Source: Chaetoderma sp. LZ-2023a
Lineage: Eukaryota > Mollusca > Caudofoveata > Chaetodermatida > Chaetodermatidae
DNA length: 64,000 nucleotides
Direction: 5' to 3'
NCBI GenBank assembly: GCA_034401795.1
Contig: CM067369.1
Span: forward strand, 188,502,742 to 188,566,741
Below, one piece after another: positions 25,901 through 39,000 of the stretch (positions within the stretch are counted from its first letter, which is position 1; each line of letters opens with the position of its first letter). The notes under the pieces were generated by a model, which was not told the origin of the DNA, ran no database searches, and saw only the letters and a program-made list of their open reading frames with translations. Made by a program: the position numbers and the translations under genes.

Positions 25901-28900
25901 TGACTCCAATACTGCAATCAAACTCTTGACTCTGTTCTCCGCCGGAAAAGCTACGCCGTCCCTGAGGTTGAAAAATATTCCCAGATAAACAAACTCCTGG
26001 GACGGAGTCAATTCTGATTTCTCTAGATTCACTATCCATCCTAGGTCCTTTAGTATGGCTAGGACTACCTGAAGACTGTTGTGCAGAGTGATTGGATTCC
26101 CCACCTTCAGCAGCCAGTCGTCTATGTAAGTATGAACAGTTATGTTTCTCCTGCGAAGATAAGAAGTCATGGCGAGAACCACTTTGGTGAAGACCCTCAG
26201 TGCTGTGGTCAGACCGAACGGAAGCGCATTGAATTCCCAAACAAAAGGAATTGACATTGGAATATGAAAATATGCATCCTTCAGATCTATCGACACTGCC
26301 CACATGCCTTTTCTCAGCCCTGTCATCACCGCTGCTACAGTCCCCATCTGAAACTTTGGAGAAAAAATAAATTTGGTTAACGGTTTTAGATTGAGAATTG
26401 GTCGCCAACCTCCGGTATGTTTCGGAACGAGGAATATCATCGAATAGAAGCCTAGGGAGGACTAGATGAATCGCGTTCTTCCGCTGAAGCAAATGGCATC
26501 TAGATGATCGGATTCCCATGGAACGGGAGTCCACACTGGAGTCGATGTTAACGGAACTAACGATTGACGGTTCGTAGCCATTTCTTAACCACTGACAGAC
26601 TAAACAATCTCGCACGACCCGTTCCCATTGGCTTGAGAACAGTTGAAGTCTGCCTCCGACGGTAGGAATCTGCACACAGCTGGCGGTCGATATTGCACGA
26701 TAAGACGCTAAACCGCTTGGGTGAAGATTCTCGACTCCCTTCATTCCTGATGTCACCGGAACTGATCCCGCCAGAAACCCGTCAGGACCAACCTCCACGG
26801 CCGCCCCGCGGTTTCTTGGAGTATGACGGTCCAGGACCGCCGCCACGACTATCCTTATGATAACCGCCGCGACCCAAACCGCCACACTTCCTATCCTCCT
26901 CATACGGCCTCTTATTAGAGGACTTGTATGAGGACGAACGGCCAGGTCCCTGTGATCCGGATGCCCGATGGGCATCACAGCCAGAAGGACGGAAGGGCGA
27001 TCTCTGGCGCTGCCTCTGTTGCTCCTGCCGATGCTGCTTGTAGGACTGCTGCGGCTGTGTCCTCTTAGTCGACTTCCACAACTTGCCGACTACTTCCCGC
27101 TCTGCGACTATTGATGCGACCTTGGATAAAGCTTGCCATGCCGAGCCGCCGAACAAGCCTGGACCAATGAAAGGCACAGAAGATAACGCAGCCCTCATCT
27201 CAGGTCCGGGTTCTACGCCAATCGAGAACCATTCGCCTGCGCTCCGCCAATGATCTGGTGATCACCCTGGCCAGGCAATCCTGGGACAAGCGCATGGTGT
27301 CCCGGACAACTCCGGGAGCAGACTCTGGCACTTCCCCACCTTCCGCGACGCAGGTCAGCATACCCTGCAGGACAGTACATCCGTGCGAGAGTGCAGCCAT
27401 GGGACTCACCACCCACCTGGCAAACCCGTACAAAACCTGAAGGAGATCCCTGGGATGTACCTGGTTGTGCCGTTAACGAAATATCTGGTATGCCGGAATC
27501 TTCCATAAGCAGATCTTCCTCCTCCGCCGTCGGCTCTTGAGCCAAGGTCAGAGAAGGGACAGGTGCTTGTCCCTCCGCAGAACTAGCCGGACCACCGAAA
27601 GGTTGCCCTGCACCAGCCTGCATCGTGGACTGCAAAGACTCAAACATTGCCTTAAACTGGGCCGCCCATACGCCCAATGCTGGGTCCATCCGCTCGTTCA
27701 GATGCTCATCAAGACCCTTTACTGATGCCTGATCTAGCTTGGCCGCCTTGTCCCTCACGATTCTCTCCAAACGCGCACGTCGATCACGATGGAACTCTGC
27801 CACCAACTCCGACGACCACTTCGCGCACACGTTACAAGGACTTCCCACTTTGTACTTCGTGCAAGCCACACAGTGATGACCACTGAACTTGCGTTTCATG
27901 AGCCTGTTACACTTTTGACACAGAGTGTCCAGGTTCTTGGTCTTCTGCGAACACAGAGTAAGAATTAAAATGCTGCACATGACATATGACGACAAGCAAT
28001 ACGCACAATTGACTTGATTGTAAGATAGAATTACTTAGAAACAACTTTCTCTTAAATTAATGATAATCAAGCCTTTAGGCAGGAAATATTTGAAACTTTT
28101 TAGAGTGAAATTTAATAAACACAACTTGGTAATTAACTAACGTTAATAAAGCTGAAAAATAAATGCCCGATCGCTACAAACACCCTCGACAATCAAGCGA
28201 GAGCTAAAAACTGGCATCAAAACGAGTGCATAGACATGCCAAACCATAAGATAACAATGATCAAGGACGCCGCCATCTTGGCTAAGGGCGCATCCATCTT
28301 GGAAGGAACGGAGTCACAAGAGAAATTAACCGAGTAACCGGATAAGATTAAACAGTTAACGAGTACTGGAGCGACTCCAACAATGGCTACCATTTTAAAA
28401 TAATGTGCCAATTTAAGAAATTTTCAATCAGTCATTACGGCATGAATGTATAAATTCTAGATTGATACAACCTGCCCCTGTGATGACTTTCCTTTTCTTT
28501 CCATGATGCCAGCAACGAATTAGCGAGAGCACGCGTAAATCTGAAAATTCGAGCAAATTTTAAACTAGAAAAAATATGCAACTTTCCAAAATAAGCAAAT
28601 CTGACTGTGATTGGGAATTGACTCGGTACCTGGGGCTATGGTAATTCCCAGACACAGTATGGCCAGGACCAGGAGAGTGCGGAGTTTTTAATTGTTTATT
28701 TTGAGCTAGACTAGATAATAGGCATTATCATAATAGTACATCTGGTAAGTATTATTCGAAGTAGAAATGGTTCTTCCAGCCACAGTAATTTGAAATCTGC
28801 CAAGCGCTTAAAGAGGCGTTGCATTTTGACATTTTCCGTTAAATTTTTCATAAAATTAAAGCTTTTCACACAAAAAAATGGAACAATCAAAATTCTGTAT

Positions 28901-30001
28901 ACAAGTCCTGAAGCCGAAAACATTAGGGTCCTTCTACCCAAATTAAGTTGAAATCTGATAAGAGATTAATGAGGAGTAGTGTTTTGACAACTTTTCATAA
29001 AATCGAAGATTTTCACACACAAAATTTACCAATCAAAATTCGGTATACAAGTTCTGAGGCCTACCATAATACGGTCCTTCCAGCCAAATTAGGTTGAAAT
29101 CCGCCATGTGGTTAATGAATAGAATTTTTAAACAAAGGTTTAGAGATGGACAAAGGAACCCGTGTCATTATAAGGCGGCGTGTGTCTAAGTTTGAGTCCA
29201 ATATGATTAAACAAACATGATATACAAACAGAAAAGTTAAGTTAAACTGAAAACTTTACAGTTGAAAACACCACGGTTTTTAATATATATTAAACAGAAA
29301 AGTTAAGCTAAACGGAAAACGTTAAAGTTGAAAACATGGTTTTTATCAAGGTCACAGTGACCTTGATCTTTGACCTTTTGACCCCAACATCATTGTGCGA
29401 TGCTGTGTCATTATAAGGAGGCATGTGTGATCTGTCCAAATTTGGGTCTAGTATGATTATCGAAACATGAGATATACACACAAAAGCTGAGCTAAAAGGA
29501 AAATGTTAAAGTTGAAAAAAATAGGTTTTTTATCAAGGTCACATTGACCGCAACCTTTCACCTATTTGCCCCCCCCCCCCCCCCCAAATGTCATTGTGTG
29601 ATGCCGTGTCATTATAAGGAAGCATGTGCCTAAGTTTGGGTCCAGTACGATTAATCAAACATGCATGTAATACTATATAAACAGAAAAGTTGAGCGAAAC
29701 ACAAGTTGGTCACTGCCGCCATCGCCGCCACCAGACGACCCGCAGGGTATCACAATAGCTCGTTTTACTTCGTAAAGTCGAGTTAGAAATAATACTCTTG
29801 GCCTGCAAATGAACATTCAATAAGCAAATACGATTGGATCTTTTTCAGGATAGACATACATCATTTAATAGTGATGTCAGCTAACAAGTGAGACATTCGT
29901 ATTATGATGCTAGATACACAATGTACCTCAGTGACAGATCAGATCCCTCCATTGGATGGTGGGTAGGTTGATCCCTTCATCCATTGCATAAACACACACA
30001 T

Positions 30002-30032
<31 letters not shown>

Positions 30033-33000
30033 CACATGCACCAGCTGACAACACACCATCATGTTACAATATGAGGTGGGTTATATCATACCTTGTCAGG
30101 AATCATAATGACCAGTGGCTCAAGGTTGAGCTGCACGTACCACGAACAACCTATAACACATGTATATAAATGTACAGTGAAAGCTCTCTATGAACCAAAA
30201 ACCTGAACATATTTCTTAGTGCAGTCAGTGTTTTTACCATATTAGGAGCTTAACCTCTGTGAACCAGAGACCTGTACAAGCCAAATACATGTGTCCTGTG
30301 GAGCATTTGTTTTGGAGAGGTTAGAAAAGTCCACTACAAAACAACATATTTAACTCAAGTTGTCCAAAAAAGGCTTGAAATCTTTACAGAAAATTTTCTC
30401 TTCGTCAGCAAATGAACAATGAGAAAATTTAAATATTCTTGGATAAATTTGAGGCTTAAAGGGTAAACCTGTTACTTAAACAAGGTGATAATTCCAGTGA
30501 TTTATATATAGTAAACTTTGAGAAGGAAAAATGTACATTTTATTCCCGTTTCTAGATGCAACGGTTAATGCGAGCATGGAGTAATTCTTCTTGTTCTTAA
30601 GACATTTTCCCATAACTCTGGTTATACTGGAGGGATCTTCTCCAAACTTGGGTGGAAGCTTCCCTATGGGGTTCCAGAGGTGTCCCAATTTTGGAGTCAA
30701 AAGCTAAATGGCAATAACAACAACAAGTGCAGCTTTATCTCTTTAATGGCCAAGCTAGCCAAATCCGGCATTTGCATATCTTCAGTGAATGTTCATTTGC
30801 AAGCCTAGAGATTATTTTTGAAATTTTACCAGTGAAATGACAGGTTTAAACACTGTGCTAGTCATTCCAGTGGTAAATTTCAAAAAATCATCTCTTGACC
30901 TGCAAATGCACATTCATCATATGAAATTTTGACTTTCTGGACAAATTATAATCAACCTTTAAAAGTCAAGCTCCACTGGAATGACTGGCTCGATAACCGA
31001 GCCAGTGTGTGTGTGTGTTGTAATATTTAAGGCATTTATATGCTAGTTCCCAATGCTAGGGTCTAGACTCACGCCTGTCTAGACTCGAGCCAGTCCTTCC
31101 AGTGGAGATTTTAACAAGAGGCCTAAGGGGCCTGTGTCGCTCACCTGGAGCACCATCAATTTTTGTCAAAATTGTTTGTGGGTGATTTAGCAGTCTTTTA
31201 AATGAGTTGGTGGACATTTTTGTACATGCAATATGACCGCCAAACAGACTACATTTTGATTGGCACACATGTTTTTTGGATGGATCAACTTCCCTTGCAC
31301 AAATTTTAATGGCCCAAATTTTGGCGTGATCCCTTCAGCGGTTCTGAAGGAGTCATTTTCGTGAAAACCAGGTCATCCAAGATGGTCGTCGAACCATTTC
31401 GTAAATCAAGTCCTCTTGAACAAACTTGGCTTACCTCGTGGCCTAGATGAAGATTCTGCAAGTGGTTTCCGAGAAGATTTATAAAGACATTTCCTGAAAT
31501 TGGCCGAACTCCAAAATGGCCGCTGGGCAAATTAGCTGATCGGATTCATTTGAACAAACTTGGATCCTTATGCCCTAAGGATGCTTCCTGCCAAACATAA
31601 TTGAAATCGGCCTGGTAGTTCTCGAGAAGACATTTTAAATTTCCCATTGTTTAAGCATGGGAGCTTTTGAAGAAAAATTATGCAAGATGGCCGCCAAACC
31701 GTTTATCCGTCAGTTTCAAAAATTGCAAATTTGAGCTCAGAATACCCAAAAACATATATAGAACCAATTTTGGCCTCAAAAACCATAAAATAAAAAAATC
31801 CAATATGTCCGCCAAACACGCTACATTTTGATTGGCCCATGGCGGACATGTTTTTTGACGGAGCAACTTCCCTTGAACAAACTTTAATGGCCCTTAGTCC
31901 CTAATAACATCTCCCAAATTTTGTCCTGATCCATTCAGCGGTTCTGGAGAAGTCGTTTTCGGGTCATCCAAGATGGCTGCTGAACCATTCGGTCAATCAA
32001 GTTGTCTTGAACAAACTTGACTTACCTCTTTGCCTAGATGAGGTTTTGTAAGTTTTGAATCGATTCCCCAAGCCGTTTCGGAGAACACAATTTTTAGACA
32101 TTTCTAAAAATCAGCCAAAATCAAAGATGGTAACCGGCCAAACTGGCCGATCGACTTCGTTTGAACAAAATGAAATTTCTATGCATATGGATGCTTCCTG
32201 CCAAATATAATTCAAATCGGCCCAGCAGTTCTCGAGAAGACATTTTAAATTTCCCATTGCTTTAGTATGTGAGCTTTTGGCGGGAAAATGATCTAAGATG
32301 GATGCCAAACCGTTTATCCGACAGTTTCGAAAATTGCAAATTTGAGATCAGAATACCCAAAATCCTATATAAAACGAATTTCGGCCTCAAAATCCATCAA
32401 ATAAAAAAATCCAATATGGCTGCCAAACACACTATATTTTGATTGGTCCACCGCGGCCATGTTTTTTGACGAATCAACTTCTCTTGAACAACTCTTAATC
32501 GCCCTTAGTTGCTAATTATATATCACAAATTTCAGCCTGATCGCTTCAGCGGTTCTGGGGAAGTCGTTTTTTGAAAATTAGGTCATCCAATATGGCCGCT
32601 GAATCATTTCGTCAATCAAGTTCCCTTGAACAAACTTGATTCAGCGCTTACCCTAGATCATATTTCGTGAGTTTTAAAAACATTTCTCTAAAAATCACCC
32701 AAAATCCAAGATGGTCGCCGGCCAAATTGGCTGATCGGGTTCGTTTGAACAAACTTGAATCGCTATGCCTTAAGGATGCTTCATGCCAAATATAATTGAA
32801 ATCGGCTCAGCAGTTCTCGAAAAGATATTTTTAATTTCCCATTGCTTTAGTATGGGAGCTTTTGGCGGGAAAATGATCCAAGATGGTCGCCAAACAGTTT
32901 ATCTGACAGTTTCGAAAATTGCAAATTTGAGATCAGAATACCCAAAAACCTATATATAAACACAATTTCGGCCTCAAAATCCATCAAATAAAAAAATCCA

Positions 33001-36000
33001 ATATGGCCGCCAAACATGCTATATTTTGATTGGCCCACGGGGGCCATGTTTTTTGACGGATCAAGTTCTCTTGAACAAACTTTACTGGCCCTTAGTCCCT
33101 AATCATATCTGCCAAATTTCGGCCTGATCCCTTCAGCGGTTCTGGAGAATTTTTTTCGCAAAAACTAGGTCAACCAAGATGGCCTCCAAATTATTTGACC
33201 AATTAAGTTCCCTTGAACAAATTTGGTTGAGCTCTTGCCCTAGATCATATTTCATCAGGTTTCCTTCAATCCCTCAAGTGGTTTCGGAGAAGATTTTTAG
33301 ACGTTTCTAAAAATCGGTCAAAATCCAAGATGGCTACCGGCCTAATTGGCCAATTGGCTTCATTTGAACAAACTTGAGTCTACCGTTGCAATAGATGATG
33401 TGTTATGAGTTTTGAATCAATTTCTCCAGCGGTTTCGGAGACTTTTTAAAGGGTTTCTAAAAATCAGCTATTTTGGCCGACGGCCATCTTGGATTTTGGC
33501 CGATTGGCTTCATTTGAACAAACTTGAACCTCTATTCCCTAGGGATGCTTCCTGCCAAATATAATTGAAATCGGCCCAGTGGTTCTTGAGAAGAAGTCAT
33601 TTTAAAGGAAAAGTTGACGGACGGACGGATGACGGACGGTCGCCACGACATAAGCTCACTTGGCCTTTCAGGCCAGGTGAGCTAAAAAATAATCTCTTGG
33701 CATGCTGGGTCTGTAAATGGACATTTTCAATGGGAAAACCAGTTTTCTTGAATAAATTTGAGGGTTAAAGCTGAAGTGACATTCAAATAGTCAATACTAA
33801 CCAAAACTAGTAACATAATGGTACAAATGCATATCTGTTTTTTTCTGAAAATACCTGTTAGAATTCAGGCTACTGATACGTTGAACAGATTCAGATAATA
33901 TTCCCCATGAGATACATTAAGCATCTCAGTCCTCTTCCAATTTAGTACCAAAATTAATGACCAAGTTTAGTCCCGGCAATAATTTGATGAAACCATTATT
34001 TCCAGAGAAGCTACTCTCAATGTTAGCATAAATTGTAGAAGAAAAAATATTTTAATTTTGATTTTAAAGGTTCACACCAAAATGCTTGAAAATAAAATTG
34101 TTAAAATTGTATACATGTACTTTTGGAAGCTTAAATTGTGAACCTAAATGTAATGAAACGAAATAAATCTTAACATATAATGGTTTCGTTCCTTAGAAAT
34201 TAATAATTTTTTTGTTGTGAATTTGAATTAAGGACATGTGCCTCTAATTCAATGTCACAACGTAAAAGTTATATTAATTTATGTATAATGAAATCATCAT
34301 ATGTTAGTGTTTATTTCATTTCTTTACATACAGACACCCAATTTAAGCGTCATCAGCGTCTAAAAGTATATAATTTTGAGTTTTATTTTTGAAGCAATTT
34401 GGTGTGAATATGCACCTTTAAATTTAAATCTTATACTTACCCAGTTTTGCATCAATGACAATATTTGGCTGAAATACAATCCAATTCGGCGAATATATGA
34501 ATGTTAAGGAAGCAGTAGATTATACATGTGTGGTTTTATAGCTTTATCAAAACTACAGCAACTACGATCTTTCAGTACTCTAGTACAAACAAATACATAT
34601 TTTATCTCAAGTTTGAGCGGCGAGACAAACTTCCACTCTGCTAACCAGACTTAGTAGTTAATATTACGTCAAATGTCGGGTAATTAGGTGACATCATCAG
34701 ACAATGATGTCTAGATACTCTGAATTATGCGAATCATGCAATATGTTCCTAGTGTTTTCATGTAATAATTGTATGCTTCTAAAGTCCATATACATATAAT
34801 ATTACATTATTACAATACAACAGCCATTTTATTGAACCACAGACCAGAACACTAGAGGCCTGAATCTGTGCATGTCAAGCCGTCGGGACATTTTGAAAAA
34901 CATTAACATTCTACCTACTAGACAGAACCATTTCTAGCTTTGCCCCATATTTCTAGATATGACCCACACATTTCTAGCTCTGCCCCACACATTTCTAGCT
35001 ATGACTCATACATTTGCAGCTATGACCCACACATTTCTAACTATGACCCACACATGTTTAGCTATGATCCACACATGTTTAGCTATGACCCACACGTTTA
35101 CAGCTTTGACCCACACATTTCTAGTTATGAGCCCCACGTTTCTAGCCATTACCCACACATTTCTAGCTTTGACCCACATATTTCTATGCCCCACACATTT
35201 ATAGCTATGACACACTTCTAGCGATGACCCACACATTTCTAGCTATGCCCCACCCATTTCTACCTATTCCCCACACATTTCTAGCTATGCACCACCCATT
35301 TCTAGCTATGCCCCACACATTTCTATCTATGTCCCTCCCATTTCTAGCTATGCCCCACCCATTTCTAGCTAGGCCTTGCCCATTTCTAGCTATGCCCCAC
35401 ACATTTCTAGCTATGATCCACACATTTCTAGCTATGCCCCATACATTTCTAGCTATGTCCCGTCCATTTCTAGATATGCTGCTCCCACATTGTATGCTCT
35501 TTTGAGTCGAATAGAATTCCTAGAATCGCAATTTCAAAGTAACTGTTACTGTAAGCTGGTGAATATTTTGAAACTAATTTGACTGAGAGCTGCTGCAGCC
35601 AATGGAATAGAATTCCCTGAACCTCAATTTCAGGATAACCGTACCAGTAAGCTGTTGATTATTTAGAAACTAATTTGACTGACAGCTCCCAGTCAGTTTA
35701 GTTTCTAAATATTCAACAGAATGTCTATTAAATTGTAAATTCACTAAGGACGTACAATTCAAATGGCTACTTGCTCCTTTCCAGACAGACCTACATCAGT
35801 TGTTTGTGATGTCAGCTAACATGTTATGCATTTTGTCAGATACTCGAGTGACAGATCAGATCCCTCCATTCTTGGATGCAGGATGGCATTCGGATCACTA
35901 AGCCAAGCCATCCTCCATTTTGTTGATAAAAATGTATACATATTTCGCTTAATTGAAGCCTATGCTCTAACAGAAGACCACCCCATAACTTTGATATATG

Positions 36001-39000
36001 AACTCCAATGATTTCTTAGCAGTTTCAAAATGACAAAACTCTGTATTAGAAGCCAACCCCCTAACTCAGCAGATTGTATGGGAAAAATTTTTTAAGAGCA
36101 AATTTGTAAGAATAGCATGTATAATGATAACAATCGTGTCACAGGGTGTGTTTACTTCACACTGATCTCTGCCCTAATACATTTCCAGCCCCTCTAGAAG
36201 TCAATACAGGACTCGGATTTGTAAATCTCGACCACCTATTAGATTAATACTAATAATAGTATGTTCAAGATATAATAAAGTTTATTCCACACTTTTGTAG
36301 TCAAAATGTGCGTAAAACAGTCTTGGCATGATTAAATACCTTCCTTATAAATATATATGTATTTTAAGACCAAATTTATGTACCAAACAAGCAGTATTGC
36401 ACATCAATTTTGTAATGCCGATCAACATTAAATGATCCAAAATATAGCCGGCTTCTAAGTTGGCGAGCTAGCGGCTCTTTTGGGATTGGAGGCGGCGTGT
36501 TCTCGCGAGATATTATACGCTAACGTAAATTTATCAAACGGGTACCCGTTATTCAGATCAGTATGATACTCAGTTCCTATCGCGCAATGATAATATATAG
36601 AAATTTCCGAGTCCCCGATTCCAGAATATTTATATCCGAGTACTCGCTTTAAAATAAACTCTTCAATTGGAGGCGAATAACGTGATTTGTATTTTTTCGC
36701 GACGCCATTTTATATCAAATTGTGGATTCATTTTGATGTAATAAATTACCTTTATTAAAGGATACGCTATATTCAGGCCCTCAAATCAAATAATTTCACG
36801 TCCCCTGTGATGTTTAAACATAGGCATAGGCGGTGGGAATCTTTACAGGAGAAAATGCGTTTTTCGTGGTATCAGTTTTAGAAAACTTTTTTGTGAAAAC
36901 TCTCTAATATAAGCCCACCCCCCTTTCTCAGAGATGTTGGGTTGGAAATTGAACACCTCTTGTGCTAATAGAACCTTAGGCTTCAATTAAGCGAAATACG
37001 TACTTTATAAAATGACCAGCTGTCTATGAGCTATGAATGCTTTATCTGGTCAATGGGAACCTGCTCGAGAGAGCACAGGTGGTCTTAAGGAACAGTGATC
37101 TTTTGACTGTGAAATACATATATTCTATAACAAGTGATTGACCTGACCTATTATGGAAATCAATCCTTTAACACTTTAACTGGCCAAAATGGCTTCTGAA
37201 GTGGTCTTGAGAAATATCCATTTGCAGATCAGAAGAAAACCTCTATTTTTTAATTTACCACTGGAATGACTGGCTCGACAATCAAACCAGTCATTCTCTT
37301 TGTCAGCAAATGGGCATCTTGTAGTAAAAAACCCGACTAATTATTTGTGTTCTTTAGCAGGGCTTGAAAATTAGTAAAATACTTTGTTACACCAGGGGCA
37401 AGTATGTCATTTAAATTAGGTTGCCCGACTGTACTTCCAGGTTGCCCCATTTCTGTCAATTCTGTTGAAAATATGTATTGTTGAGCCAAAATGGCTTCTG
37501 TAGTGGTCTTGAGAAATGTCCATTTGCAGACCAAGAGAAGACTATTTTTGAAAATTTACCACTGGAATGACTGGGTCGATAACCGAGTCATTCCAGTGAT
37601 AAATTTTCAGAACTAGGCTTCTCTTGGTCATTCCAGTGGTACATTTTCAAAAACAGTCTTCTCTTGGTCTGCAAATGGAAATTTCTATGAGAAAATTTTC
37701 TTGAACAAATTTGAGTCTGAAAGGGCTAAGACTAAATAAAATACTCGCCATGAGTACATATACAGGCCCTGAAAATAAGAAATTATGTATGTTGACCCTC
37801 AGGGCAATCAAGGTGTTAAAATTTGGTTGCACTGCAGTAAAAAGTGGACCACAGGAATGTGTAATTTTCGTGGCCTGTTTTAGTTTTTTCACTATCTAAT
37901 TTGATCAAGAAATTTTCAATTATCTGATCGAATATGTTCATTTGCAGAATTATATGACAATTTTTGACAATCTACCACTGGTACGACTGATGAAACAATC
38001 GAGCCAGTCATTCCAATGGTAAATTCTCAAAAGAAGTCTTCTCTTTGTCCGCAAATGGACATTTTGTAGTAGAAAACGACTAATTGTTTGTGTTCTTTTA
38101 GCTCTTTCAATGTCGAATTTGACCAAGAAAATATATATTTTCTGATAGAATATTTTCATTTACAGAATAAAGAGAATTTTTGAAAATTTACCCCTGGAAT
38201 AACTAATTGGGTTACCGAGCACGTCATTTCAGTGGTAAATTTTCAGAAATAGTCCTCTCTTGCCATATGAAGACATTTCTCATGGCCACTGCAAAGTAGT
38301 TTTTGGCCTCTTTGACCATTAAATTATTAAAAGTGTACAAGAAAATTTAAATTTTATCATAGAAACTGTCCATTTGCATTTTTATTTTTAAATGTTTACC
38401 ACTGGAATGCCTGGCTCGGTTATCGAGTCAATCATTTCACAGGTAAATTTTCAAAAATAGTCTTCTCTCAAGGTCTGCAAATGGATATTTCTCAAGACCA
38501 TTGCAGAAGGCATATTGGCTGGCTTGGATGTTAGAGTTAAAATAAAACGATATTATAATTGATCTGATGATCATTGTGTTTCTTGTCGCACAAAGAGGAT
38601 ACAAAGTTCACAGTTATATTCGGTCCTCTCAGTTCCTGCCTGAATGCTCAGAGCTGAAAAATACAATACATATAATCTATTCAAAAGTCTATTTGCTGAT
38701 TTGATGAAAGTTACACAACAGCAACCTATATATCGCTACAACAATGTTATGGTTAAATTATCACGCTACTAATAACAACATTTTATAACTCAATATTGTC
38801 TCCCATGCCTGGTGTGTGTATATATAGATATGAATCTTGAGGGTCGTGATGGGAATTGTGACCAATATTATTGTTTTCCAGAATGATAACAAGGAGATTA
38901 ATGAGAGGCTTATCATGATTCTGGAACACCAGTATTTGAACTGATTTTTCAAAATGTAACCAGATTGGATGCCTAGCTACCCGAGGTATTCCTAGAAATT

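Larger units (their letters stand above)
23335..28768 (-). mobile_element. DIRS-like tyrosine-recombinase retrotransposon, copy A (degenerate)
   Basis: 5.4-kb element coding on the minus strand, with inverted terminal repeats, an internal complementary region and gag, RT/RNase H and recombinase coding remnants in DIRS1-type order. Termini are TCAAAAAAGCATCCGC (left) and CGAAGTAGAA (right), followed by AT. Lesions relative to copy B: ~0.8-kb gag deletion near 27,415; ~16-bp deletion near 26,570 that shifts the RT frame; ~33-bp in-frame deletion near 26,250; CGA-to-TGA stop at the RNase H end (25,298); frameshift near 24,238 and TGG-to-TGA stop (23,943) in the recombinase; ~460-bp 3' deletion near 23,860. 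It splits a tandem array without a target duplication. Confidence 0.93.

Noticed and set aside
29984-30169. THARTHAR repeat peptide
   Set aside because: Produced by the (CACG)n microsatellite; it also overlaps RMC1 exon 6 on the other strand.
34940-35236. Long open frames with heptad peptides (HISSYDP..., HTFLAM..., RNVWVIA...)
   Set aside because: They follow directly from a 21-bp tandem repeat; several frames on both strands are open at once, as expected for a unit divisible by three without stops.
37165-38545. Regularly spaced palindromes suggesting a CRISPR-like array
   Set aside because: Eukaryotic context, diverged ~220-bp units, no short identical repeats with unique spacers, no cas genes; they are foldback elements.
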